A stretch of DNA of 64,000 nt. Origin: Tetmemena sp. SeJ-2015 (Eukaryota > Ciliophora > Spirotrichea > Sporadotrichida > Oxytrichidae). A program made the translations under genes and the position numbers. Numbering within the stretch: the stretch's first letter is position 1; every line of letters begins with the position of its first letter. The notes under the pieces were generated by a model. The model made no database searches and was not told the DNA's origin. It was given only the letters and a program-made list of their open reading frames with translations. Of the stretch, positions 1 through 10,260 are shown in pieces. The stretch covers positions 1 through 64,000 of the forward strand of contig JAJKFJ010020800.1 of NCBI GenBank assembly GCA_027382625.1. Reading direction: 5' to 3'.

Positions 1-1040
1 GCAGCATATACTCTTTATATACCTGTGTATTTACTCTATGTCACTAACTTATCTCTATACACTTAAGTAGAAATGATGATTATATATCTTGAAATGATAA
101 GTGATGAAGAGTGCAAATGCATTTTCCACTTGATAGCGTAACTTACTTGAGTGCGCTCAATGTGCGATATGTGCGCCGTGAAACGCTCTCTCGAATGATG
201 CTACTTGCGCACTTGTTGCATATCGGAAAAGTAGAGAGGAGATGCTTGCACTGAAAGTGCGATAGTGATTTTCACTCCACCATACTTAAGTTGCATTGTT
301 TGAAACTTGTATCTCATTGTACACGCATGTCATGAGTGCATACACTAGTGATACATGTTTGCACATGATGTATTAATGATGTTAGCATGCATGAGTAGTA
401 ATACATTTCGCACACACATAGTTTGCAGTGGTAAAGAGTGCACCTCATCAAAGTGCGATAGAGTTCATCCACTCCATTAATAATGATATAACCAATAATG
501 CTATAACTAAATATGATATACTTAAATTGATCATAACTTTATCGATCATTATTAATGGAGTGATGAACTCTATCGCACTTTGATTGAGAGTGCACTCTTC
601 ACTGCAAACTATGTGTGTGCGAAATGTATTACTACTATGCATGCATAACATCATTAATACATTCATGTGCAAACATGTATCACTAAGTGTATGCACTCAT
701 GACATGCGTGTACAATGAGATACAAGTGCAAACAAGTGCAAACTTAAGTATGTGAGTGAAAATCACTATCGCACATTTTCAGTGCAAGCATCTCCTCTCT
801 ACTTTTCCGATACGCAACAAGTGCGCAAGTAGCATCATTCGAGAGAGCGTTTCACGGCGCACATATCGCACATTGAGCGCACTCAAGTAAGTTACGCTAT
901 CAAGTGGAAAATGCATTTGCACTCTTCATCACTTATCATTTCAAGTAATATAATCATCATTTCTACTTAGAGTGTATAGAGATAAGTTAGTGACATAAGA
1001 GTAAATACACAGTAATAAAGATAAAGAGTATATGCTTGCT
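1..1040. repeat. Large palindrome (inverted repeat, foldback element)
   Basis: The first ~488 bases are repeated in inverted orientation at about 545-1040. For example, the stretch at 464-488 is mirrored at 545-570, and the outermost bases of the left arm are mirrored near 1010-1040. Arms match closely with small indels; the spacer is about 55 bases. The left arm may begin before the window. The element is richer in GC and in GTGC/GCGC words than the flanking AT-rich DNA. No transposase is visible, and the short ORFs in it are not convincing. It could be a foldback or MITE-like element, or an inverted duplication of a germline repeat. Confidence 0.9.
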
Positions 1041-1344
1041 AAGCACTTCACTCTCTATCGCAGTTGAAGTTTCGATGCGCGCTCTCGATGCAATTCAACA
1101 TTACTCAGCGTGAGATATGAGAGCGCACTAGCTTATTGCTTCTGTAGTGATAATGATGCATTGATCCTCTACATTTCCTTCATCGCATCCATGATAATGA
1201 ACCTTAGATAGCTATAGATATATGTTACCCTTATAGTTATATTTTTCCTTGCAAATTTTTAAAATATTAATTAGTTCTATAATAGCTGAGACCTGACCAG
1301 ATAAACATAAAATTAAACCTTTACCATAAAATGAAATTACCCAT
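1041..1344. other. Non-coding flank of the palindrome
   Basis: Positions 1041-1190 keep the GC and word composition of the palindrome (for example GCGCGCTCTCG near 1078) and may belong to the same element. Composition turns AT-rich near 1220. I see no gene here. Confidence 0.5.
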
Positions 1345-2045
1345 TTAGTTTTATTCTTAAAGATCCCGAAGGATGGAGTTTACAAAAGAGAGAAATAGAA
1401 AATAGATGAGCAAAGGCTCTATAGAGAGAACGAGTTTATAAAGCCACGACATGTGATAGACTATCAAGTAGTCAAAGGTTAAGTCTTAATCGCTAGATCG
1501 CCAGCCCTTCACTGCAACGACATCTAGAAAATCGAAAATATTTTTGTTTCATTCTTCGAAGCTGTAGATGCATAGTGCTATCACCATCTGTATAACACAG
1601 TGGTCTTCAGTTCAAACGGGCAGGTTCCACTTTTTAAGAAACTAGCAGGTGGAGATCTAGACGGGGACACTTTTCTAATAATTTGGGATGAATTCCTGGT
1701 GACGAACTTTTAAAGCTCAACTGTGGCACGACTACCTGCTGAGGAAGATAAATAAGCTCCCAGGGTAAAAGACTTCTACAATATCACAGACTCTGAAAAA
1801 TAAATACACACATTTTATTCTTTCAACTTACTTTTTTTGAAGCTTCATCGTGCATGGTAAAGTTTTTTAGAAAGGATTATGTGAGCATGATAGACACCTC
1901 GCATCTAGCACTCTGCGACTAGATAAGCCCCGAGCATGCTGCCTGCATCGAGATAGAGCAGCTTCACAGTGAGGCAGTTGACTATTTCAAAAAATGCCGA
2001 AGCGTGGACATTAGAAGGGTCTTAGAAGTCAAGAATTCTAACTAA
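1345..2045 (+). CDS. RNA-dependent RNA polymerase (RNAi type), central segment
   Basis: Read with TAA/TAG as Gln, this is the catalytic part of an eukaryotic RdRP (QDE-1/EGO-1/RDR family), which makes double-stranded RNA for small-RNA pathways. Visible landmarks in order: LIARSPALH near 1491-1517, YHHLYNTVVF near 1578-1607, the catalytic loop GGDLDGD at about 1648-1668 followed by IIWDEF, then HLALCD and LHSEAVDYFKK near 1900-2000. One IES at 1794-1837 (pointer TGAA) interrupts it, and removing it keeps the frame. The N-terminal third is not in the window; it should lie left of position 1 or elsewhere in the germline genome. Family assignment is firm because of the DLDGD context; completeness and activity are unknown. 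Confidence 0.8.
1794..1837 (+). other. IES in RdRP, pointer TGAA
   Basis: TGAA occurs at 1794-1797 and again at 1838-1841. Deleting 44 bases joins ...TDSE to ASSCMVKFFRKDY in frame. Confidence 0.7.
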
Positions 2046-2454
2046 TTTTTCTTGTTAACTTTTTAAAAAGACAAAGTACGAGGAAATAAAAAAACTTTAT
2101 CCCAGATTCATGTTAAAATTTAATACTGCTATTTTCTATTTTGTATTAATCTTATTAAAAATTTATTTATTTTTAAGATTTCTTTACTTTCCCTAAAATA
2201 AATAAAGTTTAATTGTTGTAGTAGTCTTAATTTTTTAACAAATTTAGTTAGAAATGTGGCTTATAATTTTTAGCACTTTTAAAACATTATCACCAAGCTG
2301 ATTTAATTATTCAAAAATTGAGGATAAAAAAAATTAAGTAATCTTTTACTTTTAAATAGCAATAAATTAAAAATAATATTCTTTTTAACATCTTAAATTA
2401 AAAAAGTTTACAAATAAAATTCCTCTATATCCGTAAATAAATTTAATGATTTAA

Positions 2455-3170
2455 ATGTACGAAGGGAAGGAAAATTTTGAGGATGCTGCGTTTTTCGATT
2501 CAAACAAAACTTATTAGGAATAATAGGAATCGTATATTTTTTATAATGCTATTTTTTCAAACTCTAAGCTAGCTACACCAAATAGTCGTAGTCGCAAAAT
2601 TATTTATATTCATATATTTTAGTTTATTATGAAACAAACTCACTCGGCCAGCTTCAAAGAAAAGAGTGGGAGACTTCTATTTTGAGGAAGTTCATAAAAG
2701 AAAAAGTTCTATTCTCAAACTTCTTTATAATTTTTAATGAAGTACAAACCTATCTTAACATTCACAGTGTAAGAGCTGAGGGAGATAGTCCCCTTCATTT
2801 AATAAAATAGTGTTTATTTGAATTAATTTGGAAAGTCTATTAAAAGATAATCAACCCTCTCAATGTTGAGCTCAGAATGCTCTTGTCATATTGAAAGATA
2901 AGAAATATTTTTTTAAATAAATATAAGCATAAGTTCAATAATATTTTTAAAAAAATAAATATAGATCACTTCAACCATGAGTTTTGATATAAAATATTTT
3001 GTATCAATAGTTGTCGATTGCATCTGAGACGCAGCTGTTAGTCCCTTCTAGTTTATATCACTACCAGGAGGGGAATCGAAGAATATAAGGTCTTAAGGAG
3101 GAAGACTTCAAAAGGCTAGTTGAATAGCTGCTCAAGAAACTCCAAACCACTTAAATATATATGGAATGAA
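2455..3170 (+). CDS. Probable 3' coding blocks of the RdRP
   Basis: Three coding-like islands lie in AT-rich DNA. About 2455-2530 reads KENFEDAAFFDSNKTYQE. About 2645-2715 reads KKRVGDFYFEEVHKRKSSIL. About 3005-3170 reads SETQLLVPSSLYHYQEG and onward, to a TGA near 3170. They resemble C-terminal RdRP regions (the 'xDFxxxxxKxxxSxxLG', 'EDAxxxKxxY' and 'xTExELL' zones), but each match is weak. If the first two are RdRP, their genomic order is reversed relative to the family, which would imply scrambling. I could not identify the pointers, so joining is unproven. Confidence 0.35.
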
Positions 3171-4690
3171 ATATTTGCAAATATTTGTTAATTAGATTTA
3201 CTGCCTCAAGCTTCAAAGGATGAGCATTTTCTCAAGATTAGACTAGAAAATTAACGAAATAATTATAAAATCTTTCCAATTCTATTAACATTCTTGTTGT
3301 TAATGATAATTAAAAAAAAATTATACTTAATTTATCCTCCTTATTATTGAGATTTTGATTCTATTTTTGGAAATACCCTATTTGGTAAATTAATTTTAAT
3401 TACACGAAGGTTTTTGCTTTTATTTTTGCTCTATTATAATTGTTAAATTAAATTAATTAGAAAATGCAAGGAAAGTTATTATACCTAGCTACTCATATTG
3501 ATCTTATTATTTACGTTTTAGATTTTTCCAAATAAAAAATAAAAGCGTTTTTAATTTCTACTTTAAAAATATAAATAACTGGAAGTTTATTATATTTTTT
3601 GCGATCTGGAGCAATCAGAGTGGCTATATAATCCTCAGGGGTTACTCTAGCAGTTTTAAGATTGCAGAAGTTTATAAAAGCTAGAGAAGGCGCTTGCAGA
3701 AGACAAACGCTAAAGAGAAAAGGATTTCATATATCCCTTCATTCAAGGATCGAATATATTTATTCTAATGAGTTCAGCGTAAATATTTTAGAGTAATTTA
3801 TAAATAATATGTTTTTTAAAACTTTTTCTCAAACTTAAGACTATTTCAGTCTACTGTGAATGAGTCTGGATGCAAAAGCAGGTAGGGAAGCATAAAAAGC
3901 TTCTTGTGTCTTAGCAATACTGGAATCAGCTGAGTGAAACCCTTTTCTATCTGCTCCAGTATAAATAATAGAGATATTTTGAATGACTATAAATTATTTT
4001 GATTTATAGGAATATTGTTTTTATTTTAAATAAAATTAAAAATTAAAAAAGATTTGTCTATCTTAATTTATATGATATTAGCTTATATCCTTTGAATTCT
4101 TGAATGAAAATTAAAATCTTTTTACAGTAGAAATATATAGTGAAATATTTCATAATTTAAAATATGCATTTATGTATTATTTTAAATTATATTGTATTAT
4201 AAATAATTAATTAATCTTTTTTGCAATAAAAAAACTAAATTATTTTAATTCCATTACGTTTTTCCTCTATTTTGGAGTTAATATCAATTTCTAAGTCTTA
4301 TCCTCGAAAGAAACATGTTTTATATTTTCCATAAAAAGATTATTTCTATTACACTCATCTGGAATTTGAGTTTAGACTTTTTAATTTATAAAAATGAAAA
4401 ATATCAAAGTTTAATCTTTATTTTTAAATAAAATCTATATATAAATCTTAAAATAAAGGAAAACTCCTTTTTATATTAATCCTATTTAAAGTCAAAGCAA
4501 TCTAAACCAAAATATTTTTAATTGAGTTTTAAAAAGTTAGGAAATCAATCGATTTAAATCTCAGATATACACCCTCATTTTATATTTATAAATAACTCTC
4601 ATAATAAAATTTAAAACATAATTGTTTATTTTATCATAAGATTAGTTTTTAGCAAAAAATATAAATAAATCATAGAGCATAAAGGAAATT
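3171..4690. other. AT-rich germline tract with two orphan coding islands
   Basis: Mostly AT-rich DNA without recognisable genes. Two islands stand out. About 3590-3786 (+) reads as ILRGYSSSFKIAEVYKSQRR and continues to a TGA. About 3846-3962 (-) reads EKGFTQLIPVLLRHKKLFML followed by LHPDSFTVD and a TGA. Both have codon texture like the genes here and are probably MDSs of unidentified genes. Confidence 0.45.
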
Positions 4691-4695
4691 AGTGA

Positions 4696-5904
4696 ATGGA
4701 GTTATTCAAGAAGATTATGACCTAGGAGGACAAGGAAAAAATCAATTTTAAGCTCCTGTAAAGGCTCACTGGTGCATTATTTAATCAGAATTCATTTTCT
4801 AAACAAATTGATGACTGTCCAAGCTTTCCACAATAGCATCAACTTTAATCATTTTAATTGCTTGTTTTATTTTTTAAATAATATAAATATTCTTCTTGTT
4901 TTATTATAACTATGCTTTTAAAATTAACTACCTTCATTTTTAAATGATTAAGTAGAAGGAGACATTATTTTATATAACGAAGATATCATTTTAACAATAG
5001 TCAAAGTAGATTTGAAATACTCAGCTAGTTTATTTATTAATTAATATTCTTTATTTATTTAAGAGTTTTGACTTTTATTTTGTTATTTTCTTAACAAGTT
5101 TAAAAGCATAGCAAACTATTTCTTATTACATCCTAAGAGTTGCATGTTGTCTGCTTAAGATTACAATTTTTATTAATTTTTAAACTTGAGTTATAATTAA
5201 AAGTGAAATTGAATCTACATTAAGAGGTATTATTTGACACAAGCATATATTTTTTTCTTAAATTAAATACTCACACTATTTAATTAAACTTGAACGATTT
5301 AGCCCTTACTAAAGATCCATCCCATACACAAAACAAAGATAGGGTTTTCGAAGCTGCGAATAAGCACATCCAGGACAAAAATTTTGATATTACAAATCTC
5401 TCACTCTCTCTTTCTATTAATCTATAAGTCTTTATGGGATTTACCATCTCTGAAAATATAAAGAACCTCGGGGCGAGAATAAAACAGATAGACAAAAAGG
5501 TGGAGAAGACTTTGAAGGATCGAGTACTCAAGGAGTTGAAGGATCAACTCAACTCAGAGAGCATCTCAAATCCTTTGATCGACCCCAAACTGATCCTAGC
5601 AAACTTCATGAACCTGAAGATGATGGAGTACGGTGCTTATTTCCAACTGCCCTGTGAGGATTGGGCTCTCAAAGTCATGATCAACATACTCATCAATCAT
5701 TAAGAAATAATAACAATAATAATATTCTTTAACTTTCATTTTAAGAATCACTGCAATAACTTGGATGCGACTTAAAAGGAGAAGCTCACTCAGGCTTCAT
5801 AGCAACTCAGCATTTCTTAAATCGCAGAGGGACAAGATGCATCAGAGGGCAAGAATTTCTCTAAGGAGCAAGTAAGAGAGCTTTTGAAAGAGCTCTGCTT
5901 GTGA
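4696..5904 (+). CDS. Unknown coiled-coil protein (interrupted by IESs)
   Basis: The first block starts at ATG 4696 (MELFKKIMTQEDKEKINFKL) and runs to about 4850. An AT-rich stretch follows, then a long block 5293-5904 ending in TGA. The second block contains KDPSHTQNKDRVFEAANKHI, a Lys/Glu-rich heptad-like region (NLGARIKQIDKKVEKTLKDR), and a conserved-looking MNLKMMEYGAYFQLPCEDW. One IES at 5695-5745 (pointer AATCA) is supported by the frame. I did not find a pointer joining 4850 to 5293 in frame, so these could be two genes. No family recognised. A decayed copy lies at 7745-8190, just past UFL1. Confidence 0.6.
5695..5745 (+). other. IES, pointer AATCA
   Basis: AATCA at 5695-5699 and 5746-5750 bounds 51 AT-rich bases. 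Removal joins MINILIN to HCNNLDA in frame. Confidence 0.75.
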
Positions 5905-6043
5905 TTATCTAAGTCAAAACTGCTAAACCATTCCAAGTATTTCATTTTGCGTTAACTCCAACTTAAAGTTACTTCCCTATCTCTCATCATCTTTATTCAG
6001 AGTAGGATATATTAGTTATAATAATAAATAGAGTAGGGAATAA

Positions 6044-7744
6044 ATGAGTGCTAAGTTTTCTATCTTAGAGCTACAGAAGCAGCTGAAGGCAGTCTAGTAG
6101 ACCAAGACCAACGCAGCCACTAGGCTCAACGAGAGGAACGTGGTGGACATAGTGCGCCACCTGCTGCAAACTAACAGCATCAAGCTCATCTTCACGCAAG
6201 ACGGCAAGGAGTACTTGACTAGTGAGCAGCTAGAAAGGGAAATCAAGGAGCTGCTCATAGAAAGCGGGGGCAGACTCAACGTGCTGGAGATACCCAATCA
6301 CATCGGAGTGGGCTTGGACGTCATAGAGAAGCACGTTGACATGATAGTCAAGCGAAGCAGGATCAGCAACATCAATGGACAGCTCATCTCAGACGGCTAC
6401 GTTGATCAGATCATGGAGGAGGTCAACGAAATTCTCAATGACAAGGGATTCGTGGCCATCTAGGATCTTACTACCAGATTCGGACTGCCCATAGAATTCA
6501 TGAAGGACTCCCTCACGCACAAGATGGAGCACAGTCTGCCCAAGGGGTGTGAGCTCCAGGGAAATTATTTGAGTAATGCTAAATTACTTACTGACTAAGA
6601 CTTTTGCAGAGAGGCAGGTCTGCAAGGTCAGAGGAATCTTGAGGGGTGTGACTCGACCAGTTTCACTAGCAGCAGTGGGCTAGCAATTCAAGATAGAGGA
6701 GTAGAAGTTTAAGAACATTACTGACTTGTTGCTCAAGGAGGGCCAAATCTTGGGTAAGATAGCTCAGGGTTTGTTCGTGCCTCAAGCCTTCACCCTCATG
6801 CAAGAGGGAGCAGTGAAGACCTTCTACAACTAGAACAGGTACGTTGAGTATGTCATGCTAGCCAAGCTGCAAGTGCAGAAGCCTCGTGAGTTCATCGAGT
6901 AGACTCTTGGTAAGAACATGGGCGAGTACTTAACTAACTTCTTCGTGAGTAAGACTCTCATTCAGCAGATAGAGGCCTCCTTCCATGAGGTGGTTGAGAA
7001 TGGAAGCTTCCTGGATTTGGCTTAGGTTGCTCCTTCACCCTTCAGAGAGGCTGACCTGAATGACTTGTTCAAGATCCTGGGGGAGGGCACAAGGATGCTG
7101 CCCAATAACTAGCACGTGTGCTCTGAGCAACTCATCAACAGCTGCATAGAGGAATTCAAGCAGTTCTCTGAGGAACTGGCTATCAAGAATATCAAGAAAG
7201 GCCTCAAGCCTGGTGCTTAAGAGGAAACTAAGAAGCCAGTGCAAGCGCCTCAAGGAACGAAGAAAGGCAAGGGTGGTAAAGGAGGCAAGAAGAAGGGCAG
7301 ACAGCAAGACGATGATGGCGAGGAGGAAAGCAAGTAGACTAGTGTCGAGGACTTGATGATCATCGCCATTGATGATGAACAAATTAAATCCATCCTTAAC
7401 TAGTCACAGTTATCACTCAAATTATATAAAGCAATTTTCTTATTCACCTCAATTATAAGCCATCCATTTTTAAGTTGTCTTTGATAAATTTGGATATCAA
7501 AATTGCAATAGCAAAGAATGGAAACTTCCAAGACGAGTATTTCCTGGACAGCTTGGTTGAGTTCCTTGTGCCCATCATTAACAAGCAGTACTACTAAATC
7601 TTCGCAGAGGTGTTCGCCCGCAACTCCACCAAGGCAAACGTCTCTGTGAACAAGAACCTAGAGCAAGAGTGTGAGGAATGCTTCCAACACCTCTAATTTA
7701 AAGTCAAACCTAAACTAAATAAAGATGTATAGAGAGAGGGATGA
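6044..7744 (+). CDS. UFL1: E3 UFM1-protein ligase 1 (UFL1)
   Basis: UFL1 transfers the ubiquitin-like modifier UFM1 to targets, classically at the ER and on ribosomes. Start ATG 6044, stop TGA 7742-7744. The N-terminal winged-helix region is clear: LIFTQDGKEYLTSEQL, GGRLNVLEIPNHI, GQLISDGYVDQIMEEVNEIL, AIQDLTTRFGLP, then VRGILRGVTRPVSLAAVG. In-frame TAG sits where Gln is expected. A Lys/Gly-rich linker lies near 7230-7320. Two IESs (6562-6580 and 7417-7496) must be removed; the remaining 1602 nt give 533 residues. Human UFL1 is about 790 residues, so the C-terminal region is reduced or lies in undetected segments. About 140 bases separate it from the upstream gene. Confidence 0.9.
6562..6580 (+). 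other. 19-bp IES in UFL1, pointer AAATTA
   Basis: AAATTA at 6562-6567 and 6581-6586. Removal joins ELQGN to YLLTKTFAERQVCKVRG, restoring the UFL1 frame that is otherwise lost here. Confidence 0.85.
7417..7496 (+). other. 80-bp IES in UFL1, pointer TCAAA
   Basis: TCAAA at 7417-7421 and 7497-7501. Removal joins NQSQLSLK to IAIAKNGNFQDEYF in frame. Confidence 0.8.
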
Positions 7745-8190
7745 ATGTATTGAACCAAGGAAAATGAGTTCAACTCCATCTCAGCTCCTGTGAAATTCTA
7801 TGAGGATAATTTGTAACTGGTGCAAATCTGAGGCCTAGAATTTTCTAAAACTGCATTCGCTATAATTTCTACTAAAGATCCTAAGACTCAAAACTCTTTG
7901 ATAGTCACTGCTAATGATAGAAAGCTTCTGGCTAAATCAGGGGAGGGTATACAATGATTAAGCCATAATCAATTATCCCATATTTAATTAGCAGAAATGG
8001 GAAGTTCCAAAATTGTTTTTTATTTTTCTTTTAATTTCTTTTAAAAATAATTTTAAATAAAAAGAGAAAAATATACCTCCTCCTTTTTTTAAATCTTTCC
8101 AAAAGCATATAACTGCAGTTTTCGAAGCCATAGAAAATAAATTTTGATGAGTTCATGACCACCATCTCTGAAGAAAAAAAGTATATACAA
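7745..8190 (+). pseudogene. Decayed copy of the coiled-coil gene at 4696-5904
   Basis: Short matches to the upstream gene recur in the same order: CAAGGAAAA, AGCTCCTGT and CTGGTGCA (compare 4729-4775); a peptide TKDPKTQN (compare TKDPSHTQN at about 5311-5340); and GTTTTCGAAGC...AAATTTTGAT (compare 5342-5385). The copy has in-frame TGA codons (for example near 7832 and 8146) and frame changes, so it cannot encode the protein as it stands. It begins directly after the UFL1 stop. Called a pseudogene by similarity, which is weak between the shared words. Confidence 0.45.
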
Positions 8191-8304
8191 TCTCTCACTT
8201 AACTTAAATAGCAAAAGTATTTTTATTTTTAATTAATTCAAAATTGTCCTAAAAAAATAATTTGTTCATAGAGAAGAACTTTTAACATTCTTACTGCCCT
8301 AAAT

Positions 8305-9939
8305 TCATTGACCTTGCTCGCTCTAAGGATTGAAGGTGAAATTGAGGCTCTTGAAATATTAAATCCTCTCAACTAGTAGTTCTTCAGTTCTCTGCAACAG
8401 CTAAGCTTAATTGATTTATATAAACTCCTGCAGCTGACTTAAATGAGCAACAGCCTGCTCATATATATCTAGAAACTTTTAATCCTCCAAGATTTAACCT
8501 TAGTCTATCATTTACTGTTGCTTCTTATTCTTCCTCTTAGTGGAAGAGGGTTAAGTATTAGTAATTTACCAAGAGCCAAAATTATCTTCTTCTAAGTTCT
8601 CTTGTTTTCTAGAAGCAGAAACTTTCTTTTCCTCCTCTTCCATGCTAGATTCATCATGTGGCTTTTTCGACAATGACTTGACTACTGCCAATTTATTATT
8701 AACCTTCCGATCTAAGAAGTGCACATAGCTCTTGGTTTGAGTGAGCAGGTTCTTGATTGAGGTTTGGAAAATGTAGGAGTATAGTTCGCAAATGGCCGCA
8801 CTGAAACAGTACAAATGATTTATCCACAGATGACATGAGTACTCTTCGATTCGCTCATGTTTATTATTCAAAGATAGCAGAAATTTTATGATCATAATTA
8901 AAATATAGTAAATTATTTTTTTTGGCAATAAGAATAGGCTTGGAGAAATAAGTCATGATGACTATCAAGGACTGGATCAGAGGATCTTAGAAATTACTCT
9001 CTAGTGCTTTCGGAATTGGTTGAGACTGATAGCTCTAAGGAAACAAAAGCAGCAGGAATTTAAGATCATCAGGGTGCAAACGAGTATCCACATTTGTATG
9101 TTACCATACGATTACAAATTAGATATGGATCAGTAAAATTTCAATTTTCCTGGTAATGTCATTCCAAGAGGGGATCGTTTCCTCTATTGGCGTTTTCAAG
9201 CCCATCACCAAGTAAAGTATCCTCCTGAGAGGAGCTATGTGCTAGTAAATGTTACCTGTGAATCTCATGAAGGGCGTGGAGGTACCTTTGATGTACTGAT
9301 TGCTTTTATACAGTCGAGGTATGAAATGGAAGCGAGAGTAAGTGACAGGCAGCTCACCCAATAGCTCTCTCGGGCTCTCGTGGAAAAATTTCTTGGCCTT
9401 CTTTAAGAGCAGGCCCTCTGTCTTTGAAACATCAAAATCTGAGTATAGCTTGTACTTTCGACCCTTGTACCTCTGAAAGTCTTTGTCTCTACTCAGAATC
9501 GCTGCCTTGAAATAATAAGCAGTTAAAATCATTATAACTTAGAAATGCTGAGCGTATGCTGCAAGAGTGTCGTCGTTATCTACACTGGAGAAATGAACCT
9601 GCACTCCTTGGTCTCTGAACATGTCCCCAAAGAGACTGGTCAAACATATGGGCCTGCACTTCCTGCAGGGTGGCACTTCTTATTCCCTCCTTACCTTCCA
9701 TTTAAGCTGGGCCTCCTCTGAGAATCGCTCTGCGTCAATGAAGATCCAATAAAAGATGTTTTACACTAAACTCTTATAAAGTAGATTTGGAGAGTGATTC
9801 TGGACTTAGTGGCTGCTTAAACGAATTCCTTAACTCTCTCCTCCACTTTGTGGTATTGCCAGAAGTCAGGCTCGATGAAGAAGAACTCCACCATGTTAAA
9901 ACCATCCACGAATAGTAACTTCTCTTCTGCACTCTTCAT
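8305..9939 (-). CDS. PIN-like nuclease-domain protein
   Basis: Start ATG at 9939, stop TGA at 8305-8307. Three IESs (9754-9782 pointer ATCT, 9509-9541 pointer ATTTC, 8863-8911 pointer AATAAT, read on the minus strand) are removed to leave 1524 nt, 507 residues, in one frame. The N-terminal half resembles a PIN/FEN-like fold. KLLFVDGFNMVEFF supplies an early Asp, YWIFIDAERF and SSVDNDDTLAAYA supply further acidic residues, and AAILSRDKDFQRY is the usual late Asp motif. The C-terminal part is helical, then Glu/Lys- and Gln-rich (KKQQQMIDQGQILEDQK). An asteroid/XPG-like RNase is one possibility; the exact family is not recognised. Confidence 0.65.
8863..8911 (-). other. IES, pointer AATAAT (minus strand)
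   Basis: The pointer occupies 8912-8917 and 8863-8868. Removal joins FSKPILIAKKNN to KHERIEEYSCHLW. Confidence 0.75.
9509..9541 (-). other. IES, pointer ATTTC (minus strand)
   Basis: The pointer occupies 9542-9546 and 9509-9513. Removing 33 bases joins DDTLAAYAQHF to KAAILSRDKDF. Confidence 0.8.
9754..9782 (-). other. IES, pointer ATCT (minus strand)
   Basis: The pointer occupies 9783-9786 and 9754-9757. Removing 29 bases joins SRITLQI to FYWIFIDAERF. Confidence 0.7.
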
Positions 9940-10260
9940 GCCCTTATAAATTTAAATTAGAGTGAAAGCTATTTTCATCATCTCTAAATAAAATTTTCTC
10001 TTTTGAAAGGATAATTATTTATAGTTAAATTCAAATATAGTTTAAAATCAATGAATAATTTTTTAGTTTGATATATAATATTTTATATATAACTCACAGT
10101 CTGAATTATATTAAATGCCCTCCTCTTTTTAAAGTTGCTTCTGTAAATACTTTTTATGTGACTTTTTCATTTCTTATATAATTAATTTATGATAATAGTT
10201 AATTTAGACATTGAATTTCAACATCCCCCATTGAGTAATTATTTATTGCTATTTTTGTTA
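9940..10260. other. AT-rich spacer
   Basis: Lies between the start of the PIN-like gene and the 11-bp pointer that ends HDAC segment 5. No coding signal seen. Confidence 0.6.

Noticed and set aside
448..696. ORF within the palindrome on the minus strand
   Set aside because: It spans the palindrome centre, has no recognisable domain, and open frames are expected in such repeats.
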